Source: Eutreptiella sp. 'Long Island Sound 2002'
Taxonomy: Eukaryota > Euglenozoa > Euglenophyceae > Eutreptiales > Eutreptiaceae
Assembly (NCBI GenBank): GCA_964036045.1
Contig: OZ038383.1
Coordinates: 111,821,241-111,885,240, forward strand
Reading direction: 5' to 3'
DNA: 64,000 nt
Part shown: positions 1 to 10,938 of the stretch, piece by piece
How positions within the stretch are numbered: the stretch's first letter is position 1
Layout of the letters: each line of letters opens with the position of its first letter
Program-made: the position numbers and the translations under genes
The notes under the pieces: model-generated
Told to the model about the DNA's origin: nothing
What the model saw: the letters and a program-made list of their open reading frames with translations, nothing else
The model's database searches: none

Positions 1-299
1 CCACCAAAGAGCCAAGCCTCAAACATTCGTTAGTGGTAGGCTTAGCCACTACCTCCAAATAGTGAAATTCACCCCTCAAAATTTTGGCGTGCCCACCCCC
101 ACACCCCCTCGCTGTTCCGCCCACCCGGCTCCGTGCTGCATCGCAGGTGATGGTGCCAGGTTGGTGGCATGCTACGGTATATGCTGGTGACGTTGGTTGT
201 GCTCGTGTTTGACGCATGTCGCTATCGGGGTTTGGGGGATCCTTTGAATAATCAATCACCGCTTTGTTATTACATACTAAAGCATCTATGCCATCTACT

Positions 300-725
300 A
301 GAATGGTGACGGCCAGCACAAGCTGGGCACAATATGAAAGTCACCGTTGCTGCATCATCTATCTAGACAAAAAATTGTACTCGTAGAAACTCATCCCAAA
401 GCACTTTGTGAACATCTTGATAAACTAAATCAAAAATGGAGGGTGACAAAGGGCATCCCTCCTTGATTCCACAATAGAGTTTGGTGTGGAAATCACAATA
501 CCGCAATGTGTTGTCGGGTTAGATGGCTGCACATTTGATGGTGCGGCGATAGGCTCTCACAAAAACTAGAAAATGAGTCCACGCTAGCAATACGTACATC
601 CACATGACACTGATATTGAATGGACCGTAATTGGTGATCCGTTTTGTTTCCCCCTTTTTATGCAACATACTTATACGAGTGGTGAGCCACACCCTCTTGT
701 GTGTCGGTTGGACCTGTATGGCCAC
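300..725 (-). mobile_element. LINE reverse transcriptase fragment (decayed)
   Basis: On the minus strand, LHKKGETKRITNYGPFNI near 660 resembles the KKGDP..NYRPI finger motif of non-LTR reverse transcriptases. GIKEGCPLSPSIFDLVY (471-421) is the conserved palm motif. IDDAATV at about 360-341 corresponds to the catalytic Y-x-D-D box, and its tyrosine position reads TAG. A second in-frame stop lies near 520. The finger-to-palm distance is much shorter than usual, so part is deleted. It is a dead copy. Confidence 0.75.
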
Positions 726-2899
726 ACTGGCGTCCTCGGGTCGGGTCGCTCCCCGTTATAGCAGGCCTTCGGTGCAGGTCAGGGGTGCATCCTTGTATTG
801 CCCCTCGACCAGTGCGATATGCACTCAGGCCACAACCTGGCTCGCTGCCCCAGGACCACCCTGCAAGTGGGGTGGTAGCTCCATGGCTTCCGCCGGGCCA
901 GCTCCACGGCAATAGTTCAACGAGCCCGTCATCGCCATGTCACCCCGTGTGTTGTGTGTGTATAGGGCTTTGACGGATGGTGGTGCTCACGGCAGCAAGG
1001 CGGCCTCCACGGCCTTCTGAATTAGGCGATTTCCCCAGAAAGGTTGCCCTTGACGCACGGCTGCCACCACTCGCCTCCAAATATGCCCAATGTCGGGATC
1101 GATCCCACGACCTTTCGGTTGCGAGACCTAGGCTTAGCCCGGTTGAGTTAGCTGGGATATGTGTGTGTGTGTGCGCGCGCGTGTGTGTTACAGCGCTAGG
1201 CGTGTGCAGCGGCGTCCAGAACCACAAGCACACATGGACATGGGTCCAGAACCCTATATAGCCTCCGTCTTGGAACCGGCGGTCCTACACGGGTGAGGTG
1301 TGTTCTCAAGAAGGACACCACAAGGGGCAAGACTTGGCTGCAGATCGGCACATCGATGTAGCCGCGGCTACCACAATCCCGGTTGAAAAACCTAGATCAA
1401 CACTAATTGCATGACAACAGTATGCTGCCTACTTGAAATTGTTGTGTGTCATTGTTGTTGTCACCACGATACCAGATTGAAAAGACCCGGGTCATTCTAC
1501 GAGTAGCCAAAATTAGTGTCCTACATGCAATGTGTGCCTACATTTGCTACCGTGCTATCCACAACTGTGTTGTGTGTCATGGGTGGGGACACATGTGTGA
1601 TCTAGATCATGTTGGATACATTCCAAGATGTTCGGGGTGCACGGTGAAGGGAGGTACATAGTGTGTTGCATATGTGTTGATGGCGCAACCACCGTCCTGT
1701 GGGGTATGTCCGCTGTGACGAGTCCCGCGCCATCATGGACTGCCGGTGAGGTTTACGGCATCCTGAGGTATCGCTGTGGATTGTCGCGTGGGGTTGTGAC
1801 CTGTCGGTTGGAGGTAGCACGGCGACTCCGGCATGGCCACGCGGTGCTGTACCCTCCTTGGTGGTGGGCTGTGGGGCCGTTCCCCTTTTTTTGACATGCG
1901 GAGTAACGCCTAATGTGCCGCCTCTAGGAGGCACCGTGTTGCTGACCAATGCTCATGCAAGGGCTGGTCACTACTTGACCGGATGCGACAATGGGAGGCG
2001 TGCCGCTCAGCGCAGTGTTAGCGCTCGTTGATATATGTGAGACGCCTCATGCATGGAAGGCGCCATCCACGAGGCTCTAGCGCGGGGGTAGTAGTACGAC
2101 ATTGCCGTCCATATCTCAAAGTGTTCGAACACAATCCGCAGATTTTGCAAAATGAACTTGTTGAGGGATGATATCCGCTGCCTATGGTCATCATATTAGC
2201 CGGCTATACGCCAGGCCCATCAAGTGAAGGACGCGCACATGTAGTGTAGGTGCCAATGTGTCCGCAGTAGGATTTGTGACCTACGGTGGGCAACACTGTG
2301 CAAAGTGGTGCCCGCCAACGTGGTCACGACGCCGTAGTTACGCAGCCATGTAGCTCCCGTTAGCAGGGAAATGGTTTGGCTGTGAGTCGCAAAGGACACC
2401 ATCCCCGATGTGGCCGTAACCTTCGCTGCGCAAAGCTCTGTGAGCACGCACCGCTCCTTGGATCACCAAGTGATGTAGACATAACCATTTCCGATGGTTG
2501 TAAGACATGTATCTCGCTTCCATGGTTTGATAACGCCGCAGGTACTAATGGTGGACAGGGGCCAACACCCAAATGGATGTCCGAAACGCCTGCATGCAAT
2601 CTTTGGTCTCGTGTGTTTCTTGCCACAAGCGCTCGGCATCGCGGCTTAGTAGTAGAGCGGTCGTCACAAGCTCGTAGGGGGCTGACACCGTATCAGTGCA
2701 TGCCGGTGCCGTCGGTAGGGGGGTCCCCTAACTTGTACACGGGTATTCCACTATGGGCTGCTAGGTATTTGCTGGCTACTGTGATAACCGCTGTGTGTTG
2801 GTGTGGGAGTGTGTGTTTCCGCATGTAGGATACGTGTGGGTGGGGGCTTGCTTACGCTTGGCTGCTACCGGCATACTCTTTGCGTTGGGGTCTGCAGCG
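726..2899. other. Unassigned, mostly non-coding stretch
   Basis: Apart from the tRNA-like element and a GT/GC microsatellite at 1157-1190, I see no domain, conserved block or convincing exon here. Base composition is closer to 50% GC and lacks the long G or C runs typical of the rest of the window. It may be the body or flank of old retroelement copies. Confidence 0.5.
1080..1161 (-). tRNA. tRNA-like sequence, probably pseudo-tRNA or SINE head
   Basis: The minus strand contains a T-arm with a seven-base loop ATCGATC between GTGGG and CCGAC. It also has AAGGTC as in tRNA variable loops, an anticodon-arm-like GGTCTCGCAACC, and an A-box-like stretch near CAGCTAACTCAACCGG. The ends TATCCCA and TGGGCATA pair with one bulge. 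The D-stem pairs poorly and the anticodon loop seems one base short, so a functional tRNA is unlikely. A GT/GC dinucleotide tract abuts it at 1157-1190. Confidence 0.35.
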
Positions 2900-5160
2900 T
2901 ACCTGATCACTTAGGTTGCAGTCCGTGGGAGGTGGTCTATTGGTGTGCCGCCTTTGTGCGGTATGCCACACTGCTGTGATGCCTGACATGTTGGTCGAGC
3001 GCCACCGCGTGTCCGTGGGCATAGGTAGGGTGTTCCTCGGCTGTGAAGTGAGGTGCAAGCAATGATATTGATGCCAAGCCACTCGCTATCGAAACTCGTG
3101 CATTTCCTCAGGGGGAAGGGGTGGACCAAGGTTTCCGGAACACAGGGCTTGGTTATGTGTAGCATTTCTTCCGCGGTCGCCGAGGCAATCCAAGCTGTTG
3201 CGTAAAATTCCCATGGGCCCCATGTGTGTGCCCATTCGCGCAGGAACACCTCGCACCACTGTTGGCATTGGACAAGCCTCCCGTGTGGGGTGCCGGAGTG
3301 CCACTTACCACATAGCGTGCACTCGGTCACGAACTTCTCCCACGGTGGGCATTCTGACCATCAAACATTGCCCTAGGTCCATCAGAGCCACAGCCGGCGC
3401 CTGATTCCCTGTAGAGGCAATCATGTGGCCCAGTGCACATCCGGGGCCTCGGTGCCTTGTAGGTAGATGCCCACCGGCGAATATGTGGTGTATATGGGCA
3501 GGGGGAGCGTGGTCCCCAAATTGGCGAGCACATCCACCCAATCGTTGCCTCCAATATCTTGGAGGTCCGCAAGGGAATTTGCCTCTTTCTCGTGGTGTCC
3601 TAGGATCCAACACACTCGGATGTTCAGGGTATTTAGTATGTCGGATTACGAGACACGTAGGTCGCCCTAAGAGGCTTCACGGTAGATGGGTGAGATGCCA
3701 TGACCAGCCACCGCTTGGTTGTCTAGCACAATCTCGGAGTTTGTCGGGGCGAGGGATGTTGCCACATATAGGTCGAGGAGTTTGGCACGGTAGGAACGTC
3801 TGTGGGCCACGCGTCCAATGATGTCGAGCGAGCCACACCCGATGCACAGGCTTGCTCATTCTCCTCCCACGCTTCTTTGTTGATCCAGTGTTCAGCCAAG
3901 CTTCCTACCATCGGTGTACCAGAACGTACCTTCTGCTATGGGGCCATTGGTGAACACCTCGAACACCTTGGCCCACAGTCAACAGTGCGTACCTTGTTGG
4001 GATATAGCCTAAATCTTGTGTGGTCCATTGGGGTGGTTGGACCGCATAGCGCCCTCCTGCCCACAGATCCCCTACCGTGGGGAGCTGCGACTGGAGGAGC
4101 CGGCCGTCCTCCGAGTCCTCCGAGTCGTACAGATTTGGCCTGCACGGTCGGCGTCGTATCGGGGCCATGGTCACCCCTGGGAATGCCAAGAGGGATTGAA
4201 GCAGGGTGGCATACGCTACCAATGGCATCTCAGTGTGCGGTATGGGCTAGGACAGTGGTACTAGCAACTGATCACTCTGAGTGCGAAGCACATGCTAGAA
4301 GGATGTCACGAACCGCTGCCCCTGACACAGTGGGGTAAGCGGGATGGTTCAAATGCTTTTTGGTTCACGGGCGAAGTGAGAGCATAGGGTGTGAATCTTG
4401 CAGAAATACTTGTCAGATGGCATGAGGATGACACAGTGTAGCCACTTGAGCAATAGCACGGCATTTTTGGCCTCTCCCAACGATCCATGGGCAGGGGCTG
4501 GTACATGGGTACATGGCAACGTAAGCCTTCGTTGGGTTCATGCATTGAACCTGCACACGGTGTGCCCAAGAGTGGTGGGAGATCAAGTGGCCCACATATT
4601 ATAGTATAGTGGGCCGCAGTGCATTCGAGATGCCGCTCCACTGCACCTGTCCGTGGACTGTGTGGGGGGTCCACTTGTAGATCTCTGTTTTTGCTGCGTT
4701 GACTTGGAAGCCCGGTGCGTTATTGGGTGACTAGACTCGTTCCAATACGGCCTTCATGGTGTCCTTGCGGCCCCTTGCCTCATTGGGCGGCAGTATTGCA
4801 ATCAATAAGGTGTTCATGGGTGGGAGGAGGATTTTGCACAGCACATGGTACATACAAGAGGGACGGTAGTTGCCCACGTTCGTGGGATCCCCCTTCTTGT
4901 AGAGCAAGGAGATCCTCATCTCCACCCACTCCACCTGCAGCTGGCCGTCTTGCCTTGCATGACACAACATCATGTAAGGGGGGGCACTGTGCACATGGCG
5001 GGAGGCAAGTGATGAGATGTGGTGGCACCCCACTATCACTTTTGACTGGGGAACTTTGATGGCTGTTTGGAATTCGGACAACGTTGGCGGTGACCCGTCC
5101 TTTTCAACTTGCTTGCGGAACATGTGGTCCGCCATGTTCAAGGCGGCCATCCAATCCCAC
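2900..5160 (-). mobile_element. LINE (non-LTR retrotransposon) remnant: RT, RNase H, zinc knuckle
   Basis: Minus-strand protein fragments appear in LINE order. MRISLLYKKGDPTNVGNYRP (about 4928-4869) is the RT finger region. IAQVATLCHPHAI (about 4452-4413) fits the region after the palm. RVCWILGHHEKEANSLADL (about 3620-3565) resembles the C-terminal part of a LINE RNase H. ECTLCGKWHSGTPHGRLVQC (about 3324-3265) is a C-x2-C-x8-H-x5-C knuckle. Frameshifts and stops separate the pieces, so it is not coding. It shares GTGGTGAGCCACACC with the copy at 300-725, suggesting one family. Confidence 0.7.
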
Positions 5161-5869
5161 TAGGAAGTGAGTGGTGAGCCACACCTTTGGTATGTCTGGT
5201 GTATGCCACACATGGAGGACTATGAAGTCCCGTTCGAGGATATTTGGAAGCCGCTTTTGCAAATGTGGCGCTATCCCATTGGGGCAAAGAGCCGCTTTTT
5301 TTTGGGGGGGGGGTGTTTTGAAAAGCATGCCAGGTTGGGGGAGCCGGACGAAATCCTTCTTGCGGTGTAATCACGCGTAGCATGAGCTCATCCGTGCATT
5401 CTAGATCCCATTGTGGGTCACTGCCGAACTGTGGCGAGTGCTTGCGGACAGAATTCATTGATGCCTATGGCCTATGATGCCCTGAACAGTGTGTGAGCAG
5501 CCACGCTTTGGTTGACTTCTGAAAAGAAGAGTTCTTTTAGTGAAGACTCCTGCTCTCTGAAACTGACGCAACTGGTGGTGGGCAATTTGTATGTTTTTTC
5601 GGCCCATATAGTTCCCCCATTCCTTGACCAGCTGCAAAGGCCTCGCTGCTCATGACTTTTGACTTTTCTCTTCTGTCTTTGGGATGCATGGACTGCTGAG
5701 GGTGTCCTCCATCGTGATCGGCAGTGGAACGGAAATCCTGTCCCGGCGCTGCGACCCCATTGCACGCCCTGCACAACACCCTTGTCACAGCGGACCATTG
5801 GTCAGCACATGCCTTGCCAAAAGCCTATTCAGCATCCGGGCAGAGGGGCTGTCCCTAGATGCTGCTCAC
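5161..5869. other. Unassigned transition region
   Basis: A repeat shared with the LINE copy at 675-723 occurs at 5166-5208. The first long G-run of the window is at about 5306-5316. No coding exon is convincing. This is where the less GC-rich left part changes to GC-rich, G-run-rich DNA. Confidence 0.4.
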
Positions 5870-6076
5870 CTCCCGTACGCCGCACGCAGCGGGCGGTGGC
5901 AGGGGATGAACAGGGCGCCGCTCAGCGGAGGGTCAGAGTACAGAGGGCACACGGTTGTGCAAAGGGTCACGGTCAGGGCCCGCAGCTCAGCCTTTGTTAG
6001 GGGCGTGACTGGCAGGAAGCGGAAGGGAGAGGGGGTTGAGGGCGGTGAGCGGGTTGCAAAGCCAGTGGTTGGTGAA
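5870..6076 (-). CDS. Candidate exon, unknown protein
   Basis: This is an open minus-strand segment of 207 bases with acceptor GATCTCTCAG and donor GTGAGC. It encodes a proline-rich start followed by LTKAELRALTVTLCTTVCPL and HRPLRAAYG. No family is recognised and other frames are also open here. If real, it would belong to a gene downstream of strumpellin on the same strand. Confidence 0.25.
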
Positions 6077-6170
6077 CTGAGAGATCCGTTGGAACCCACT
6101 CCCAAATGGGGCCTGGTGCCCCATGTGCCGTCGTACCAGACCATCTGTTGTGTGGACCCCCCCCCCTTGA

Positions 6171-6352
6171 AGGGACGCATTGAAAGAGAGGACGGGGGTC
6201 CTGTACCCAAAAGTGTGTGTACCAGAAATGCCCCACACCATTTGTCCCTTCAGTAAAGTGCGCACTGTAAAGATCAGGGTTTGGCGCAGGGGAGGGGGCT
6301 TCTACCCCCCCCCCTCCTCTTGCGGCTCTCAGCCGCTCCAATACATCCCTCC
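6171..6352 (+). mobile_element. MITE-like element M1 (divergent copy)
   Basis: This is a diverged member of the 180-220 bp family described at 43714. It keeps CCAAAAGTGTGTGTACCAGA in the left half and a right end reading CAGCCGCTCCAATACAT. The core between them has drifted, including a run of C. Confidence 0.6.
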
Positions 6353-6359
6353 TACAGCC

Positions 6360-8555
6360 ATCTAATCCATCCTCCTATATGCTTCCCCCCTGGAGCAGTT
6401 GGCCTCTCAGCAGAGGGCCAACGCTCCAAGAGCCAGGCCCTGCCCCCCAACACAAAACTGTCTGAAGTGCAACACAACGTGCACCGACCCATGCAACGCA
6501 TTCACACTGCCTGCCCCCAGATGGTCGACCCAAACCATGGCAGACAAGGGGCTGCACAAACCCCCGCTGCATCGGGTTCCAAAGCGGGAGGAGTTGGATG
6601 GCCCCGCCGATACCACCGGACCGGGGGGCTTTCTGGCTGAACAGCCTGCCCAATGCGCACCCAGCGCGGAATTGTTCCCCTGCAGCCTGGCGGGCTCTGT
6701 TGGTGTCTTGGGTTGGGGGGGGGGGGGGGAGCAAGCAGTGGAAGTCCCTGTCAGGGCCGCGGTCCAGTGTTGCCAGATGATGCGCACAATGTGGGGAGGT
6801 GGCTAAGGCTCTTTCCTTTTCAGTGTATTTCGGATATGTTGCCTGCCTGCCCCCCCTCGCTGGGGGTTGTGAGACCATGTCACTGTCCGACTCATGCATC
6901 CTGCCATTTGGAGGAGAGGCTGTTGCGGGAAGGTAGTCAGATAAAGAGGACGCGCTGGGTGTTGGGGAAAGTGAAGTCAGGGGACATAAATGATGGGGAC
7001 TCACACTGGTCAGGTGCAGAACCACCACTTAGCTCTGGCTGTGACATGCCGTTTATTGCGTCCAAGGCATCGCGCTGCCATTGCCCACAGCACCTCCACG
7101 TGGTTGTGCGCTGTGCCCTGGGCTGTCCTGTCCCCCTTCCCCTGGGCTGCCGCCCCTTGGCTTTAATCTGCTGCGGGTCTGTTGGGTTAACAGGATGGAT
7201 ACGGTTTGGAGGTCACCCTGGTAAGAGACGTGACGGGCACGGGCTATTGCATGGCGAGATGTCAAGAGATGGGGGGAATGGATCGGGATAGGGTGGGGTC
7301 AGGCACCGCGGGTCAGCGCAAAGGGTCAGGGATGGGGCTTAGGGCTGGGAGGCGGAACGCTGGGACTGTGAACTGCTGGGCCAATGGCAGGCGAAGGTTG
7401 ATGGGGTGTATGGGTCTGGGAAGGCTAATAGTAGAAGAGAGAGGGGGGGGGGGTCTGGGACCCAAAATTTTGTGTACCAAAAAAAGCCAAATCAGATTTT
7501 CCCTATTGTAAATTCCCGATTGCAAATTCCCTATTGTAGATTACGTTTTTTCCCACAATGGCCACTTTGGTCAGGGGGGGGCTCCGCGGGGGGGGGGGGG
7601 GGTTCGCCTATGGTTGGCCGTTCCAATGTAAGCCTGGGTCTGGGCTGAGATGGGCCGTGAAGTACTGCCGGCTGACCATCCAACAGTTGTGGTCGATGTT
7701 GCTCTGAGCATGCGCATTGATGCGGCCACGATTCCAATGCCTGCCACCGAGTGTTCCCGTGGGGGAGGGGACTACACATATGCCGACAGTGACCCGTCAC
7801 CACACACAACTGCAACCCGCACTCTTCTGTGGCATCATCGACTTGTACCCCAGGCTCTCCTGGTTCACTTGCAATCCTCATCAACAACACCACCGAAGCA
7901 AACTGCACTCCAGCATCGCAGTCTGTGCAAAGGTCGATGCTGTGTGCCGGAAACTGCTTCCTCAGAGGCTCCTCAGCGGCATCAGAGCAATGTTTTTTGG
8001 CAGCAAGCAGCAGCAGCAGCAGGCGCAAAAAAGTGTTGTTGGGGACCGTGACTCAAAACCGGCATCCAAGTAGCTCAAAACGACCGCAGAGCAAATGCGC
8101 ATCACCTGAAACAAGTTTCGTGTGACTTTGAGCCATCACTTGCTGTAGGCAGCAGGTGCTCGGACACGGGGCTTCCAACCCAAATGGAACTGTGACTTGA
8201 ACACTGTGACGAATGCCAGTCGCAATCCCACTACCAGGGCACTTGCAGCCACGCGAGTGCCGTTCGCACTACACTGCGGAGGTCAGGGGGAAGAGGTGGG
8301 CGCGCTTCGGCGGACCCTTCCAGGTCCTCCGCCGTCATCGCGAGCCTCTCCCTGTCACTCTATGCGGCAGCAAGAGCAGCTGCAGACAGTTGCATGTGCC
8401 TGCAGGACCACTAGGACAGCGTCCCTCTGAAGGGGGGTGGGGCTGGTCTGACCGTCTCGAACAGCCTTTGGCGGGACCCACATCCATCACCAGAGCACAA
8501 CTACCACCAAACCCCACCATAAGGCCGGGTGGTGTAATGCCCCAGTGGACCCCAC
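6360..8555. other. Unassigned GC-rich region with open frames on both strands
   Basis: Several 70-200 codon open stretches overlap on both strands (6399-7028, 7531-8125), including cysteine-containing segments such as CLKCNTTCTDPC (+ strand, near 6460). None has a recognisable domain, and high GC alone can keep frames open. A MITE copy lies at 7421-7637. The function is unknown and I do not assign a gene. Confidence 0.4.
7421..7637 (+). mobile_element. MITE-like element M2
   Basis: The left end is AAGGCTAATAGTAGAAGAGA and the right end is CCGTTCCAATGTAAGCCTGG. The reverse complement of the right end begins CCAGGCTTACATTGGAA, giving imperfect terminal inverted repeats. The core has the family signatures TGTGTACCAAAAAAAGCC and CAATGGCCACTTTGGTC. 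The gap between the signatures includes ATTCCCTATTG and related short direct repeats unique to this copy. Confidence 0.75.
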
Positions 8556-8688
8556 CCCCAGGGCAGCGTGCAGAGCCTGGAGGAGCCGGCGCATGGCATT
8601 GCACTGCTCCAAACGCACATCCTCCTCCAAACAACACCCTTCAGCCAACTCAGGGACCCAAAGGAAAAACCCCTTCATAGAGGCGCTA
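8556..8688 (-). CDS. Candidate exon, unknown protein
   Basis: This minus-strand stretch of 133 bases runs from acceptor AGCTCTGCAG to donor GTGGGG and encodes SASMKGFFLWVPELAEG, then CCLEEDVRLEQCNAMRRLLQ and ALHAALG. Composition and a predicted amphipathic end look protein-like. No family is recognised. The + strand is also open over the same interval. It lies 2.2 kb downstream of the strumpellin stop. Confidence 0.3.
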
Positions 8689-8900
8689 CTGCAGAGCTTG
8701 AGGAGATGGCGGTGTTGGGCTTTGTGCAATACTTCAATTTCAGTTCCACAAAATCATGCAGCCCACCCCCCCCCCCTGTGCGTGATGGGGGGGGGGAGGG
8801 TTGTTGGGTCACATGTTGGGTGATTGACATTGATGGTTACGGTGATGGAATCCCCTGATGGTGCTTTGCCTTGTCACATGACGGGCAGCGTGCCTTCAGG

Positions 8901-9040
8901 GTAATCATATGTTTGGTGGTCACTAATGGAGCATGCAAGATCAGAAAGGGCCATAGGGGGTGGTTCTATCGTGGGTTTACTGAGGCCAGAGGCACAGATC
9001 CAAGACCCTCCTGGGCTATCAGAGGGGGGGGTGCCATGAA
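8901..9040 (+). repeat. Dispersed repeat B, copy 1
   Basis: GGTAATCATATGTTTGGTGG and the following 120 bases resemble 56605-56730. Shared blocks include AATCATATGTTTG, GTCCACTGA/GTCACTAAT, AGGGGGTGGTYCT and CAGAGGGG. The identity is of unknown origin; there is no open frame common to both. Confidence 0.6.
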
Positions 9041-9598
9041 GGCTGAGGAAGTGTGCTGGTCAGTAAGAGGGGGAGGAGGGCTGACCCGCCCCAAAAAAAA
9101 CAAAACTTGCAAAACAGCCACAGCCGATGTCTGACTGAATCCCATGAATTTGATGCGACCCCCCTGCTCACTGGTCACTGGCAGCAGCATGTCACTGGTG
9201 TGCACTGGGCTTCGGGGTGGTTTCGGGTGCAGCAACGGATTCTCCTCTTCGTCACACTCTCTGCCTTTTTTTGGGGGGGGTGAGGGTTGAGACCGCCGGA
9301 TGCGTTGATCAAGGGAGGCAGGTTGTTGCTTGTTGTTGTTATTGCTTGGTGTTAGCCAGATATAAGGGGAGAGGGGTGAAGGAGTATATGTGGGGCGGAG
9401 GGTACCAAACGCTCTGAGGCTTGCTCAGACACCCACCGCCCACGCACATGAGGCAGCCAGAGGGGAGGGACTCTGGATCACAGGGACAAGGGGCCCCACA
9501 CAGGCCCGCGAACTCACTTGTGGTTACCTGTAACTTCACCCCCTCAGCAACTTCCTGCAACCGTCTCTACTTAAGGGGGGGGGGGGGGGGCAGGCGTA

Positions 9599-10545
9599 AT
9601 GGGTGAGGCAGTAAGTAGTGTGGGTGGGTGGGGGGCTTGGGCGGGGCGCTGGGATTGGAATGTGGGTGAGAGTGGAACGTCCGCTCTACTGCCCCCAGTG
9701 CAGCCTTCTGCCCTCGTGGCGCCCACTGCCACCGCCCGCAAAGGGGGGGTGTCCGCCTCCTGCGGAGACCGCCCCATATATATAAATGCAACGTCCCCCA
9801 CGCCTTTTGGGGGTTCGGGGGGCGCTCGGGTGCTGTTGGGCAACCGTGCGCCGCTCACTGAGGGACATTGTGGGTGAGGGACATGGTGGCAACGGCTGTT
9901 GGGCCTGGCGGGGCTTATGTTGTGGGGGGCGGCCCCCCGCCCCCCGCCCGCCGAGCGCCTCCCGATGAACACTTCTGAGCAGCCCCCGGAGGACGGCTCT
10001 GTGAACACGGAGCTGCGGGAGGCTGCAGCCGGGCCTGTCTGATGGCGGGGGGTGGGGGGGGGGGGGGCAAGTGCCTCACCGCCCTGGCCCCAGCACTGCC
10101 TTGCGGTGTAGCAGCACTCCAGGCCCTCAGCCCTCGTCCACCACTGAGACCAGCTCTAGTTCGCTGGGGCCCACTGCCCCCCAGTGTCGTCAATAAGACG
10201 GGGGGGGGGGGGGTTGGTCTCCCCCCTCCCCCTCTGTCCCGTCCATGGCCCCGTCGATGGTTGGGTTCATGGGTCTGCAAGTCCGCGGGTCATCCATCGC
10301 ATACTATGACAGCCAACCATGTCGACGTCCATGGACATCAACCCATGGACATGTCCATGGTTGGCCAACCCCCCCCCCATCCCCACCCCTGGGCTGGCGC
10401 AATTCTTATCCCTGCTGCCCCCCCCCTCCACCGCATCCCCATCAGGTCCCCGGTACAGCGCCTGGTGCACGAGGCCGTGGTGTCGGCGGTGGAAGACCAC
10501 TGCAAGGAGGCACTGGGGAGGGGCTCTAAAGGGGCAAAGGGGTGA
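9599..10545 (+). other. Candidate exons of a convergent + strand gene
   Basis: Three intervals look exon-like on the + strand. The first is 9699-9873, after acceptor CTGCCCCCAG and before GTGAGG, encoding KGGVSASCGDRPIYINATSP. The second is around 9914-10042, including MNTSEQPPEDGSVNTELREA and a stop. The third is 10446-10545, after CCCATCAG, encoding VQRLVHEAVVSAVEDHCKEA and a TGA at 10543. They are separated by G-runs and are not joined here because phases between them are unresolved. If real, the gene would end tail-to-tail about 360 bp from strumpellin. No family is recognised. Confidence 0.3.
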
Positions 10546-10901
10546 AGGGGGGGGGGGCCTGCTGTTCCTGCTGCCGGTTGCCCATCCCCCCCCCCGTGCC
10601 CCTCTTTGCCCCCTCTTGTCTTGGAGGTCCCTTGCATACCCCCCGCTTCCGATGACCTCTGGGTCCCCTCACCAGTGCCCCCGGGGGACATGCCCACTGC
10701 CGAGGGTGCGGACGGGGGAGTGCCCAGGACTGCCTCGGGGGTGGGGGCACGGGCGCGCACAGCACTGTGCCCCCCCCCCCCCCGGACACCTCGCCACGCC
10801 AGACACACGGCACTCGCAATGACAAGCGCACGCGGACCCTGAGACGTCCGCCGCGGCACATCACTGCCCCCAAACGGGCCCACAGCGCCTCCGTCCGGAC
10901 A

Positions 10902-10938
10902 TCAGCGGCCTTTCTTGATGCAGACGTCGCCCTTGAAC
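10902..10938 (-). CDS. WASHC5: Possible last exon of strumpellin
   Basis: If exon 14 is spliced at 11407, the two leftover bases AG join G here in frame to give [12 protein letters not shown] and a TGA stop at 10902-10904. The acceptor CTGCCCGCAG has a long pyrimidine tract before it (gene strand, about 10940-10990). The tail would be similar in length to the FDEFRTVL tail of the animal protein but shows no clear identity. The alternative is the in-frame stop at 11388. Confidence 0.5.

Noticed and set aside
2376-2828. A 150-codon + strand open frame
   Set aside because: No recognisable motif, and it is flanked by decayed LINE sequence. I could not support it as a gene.
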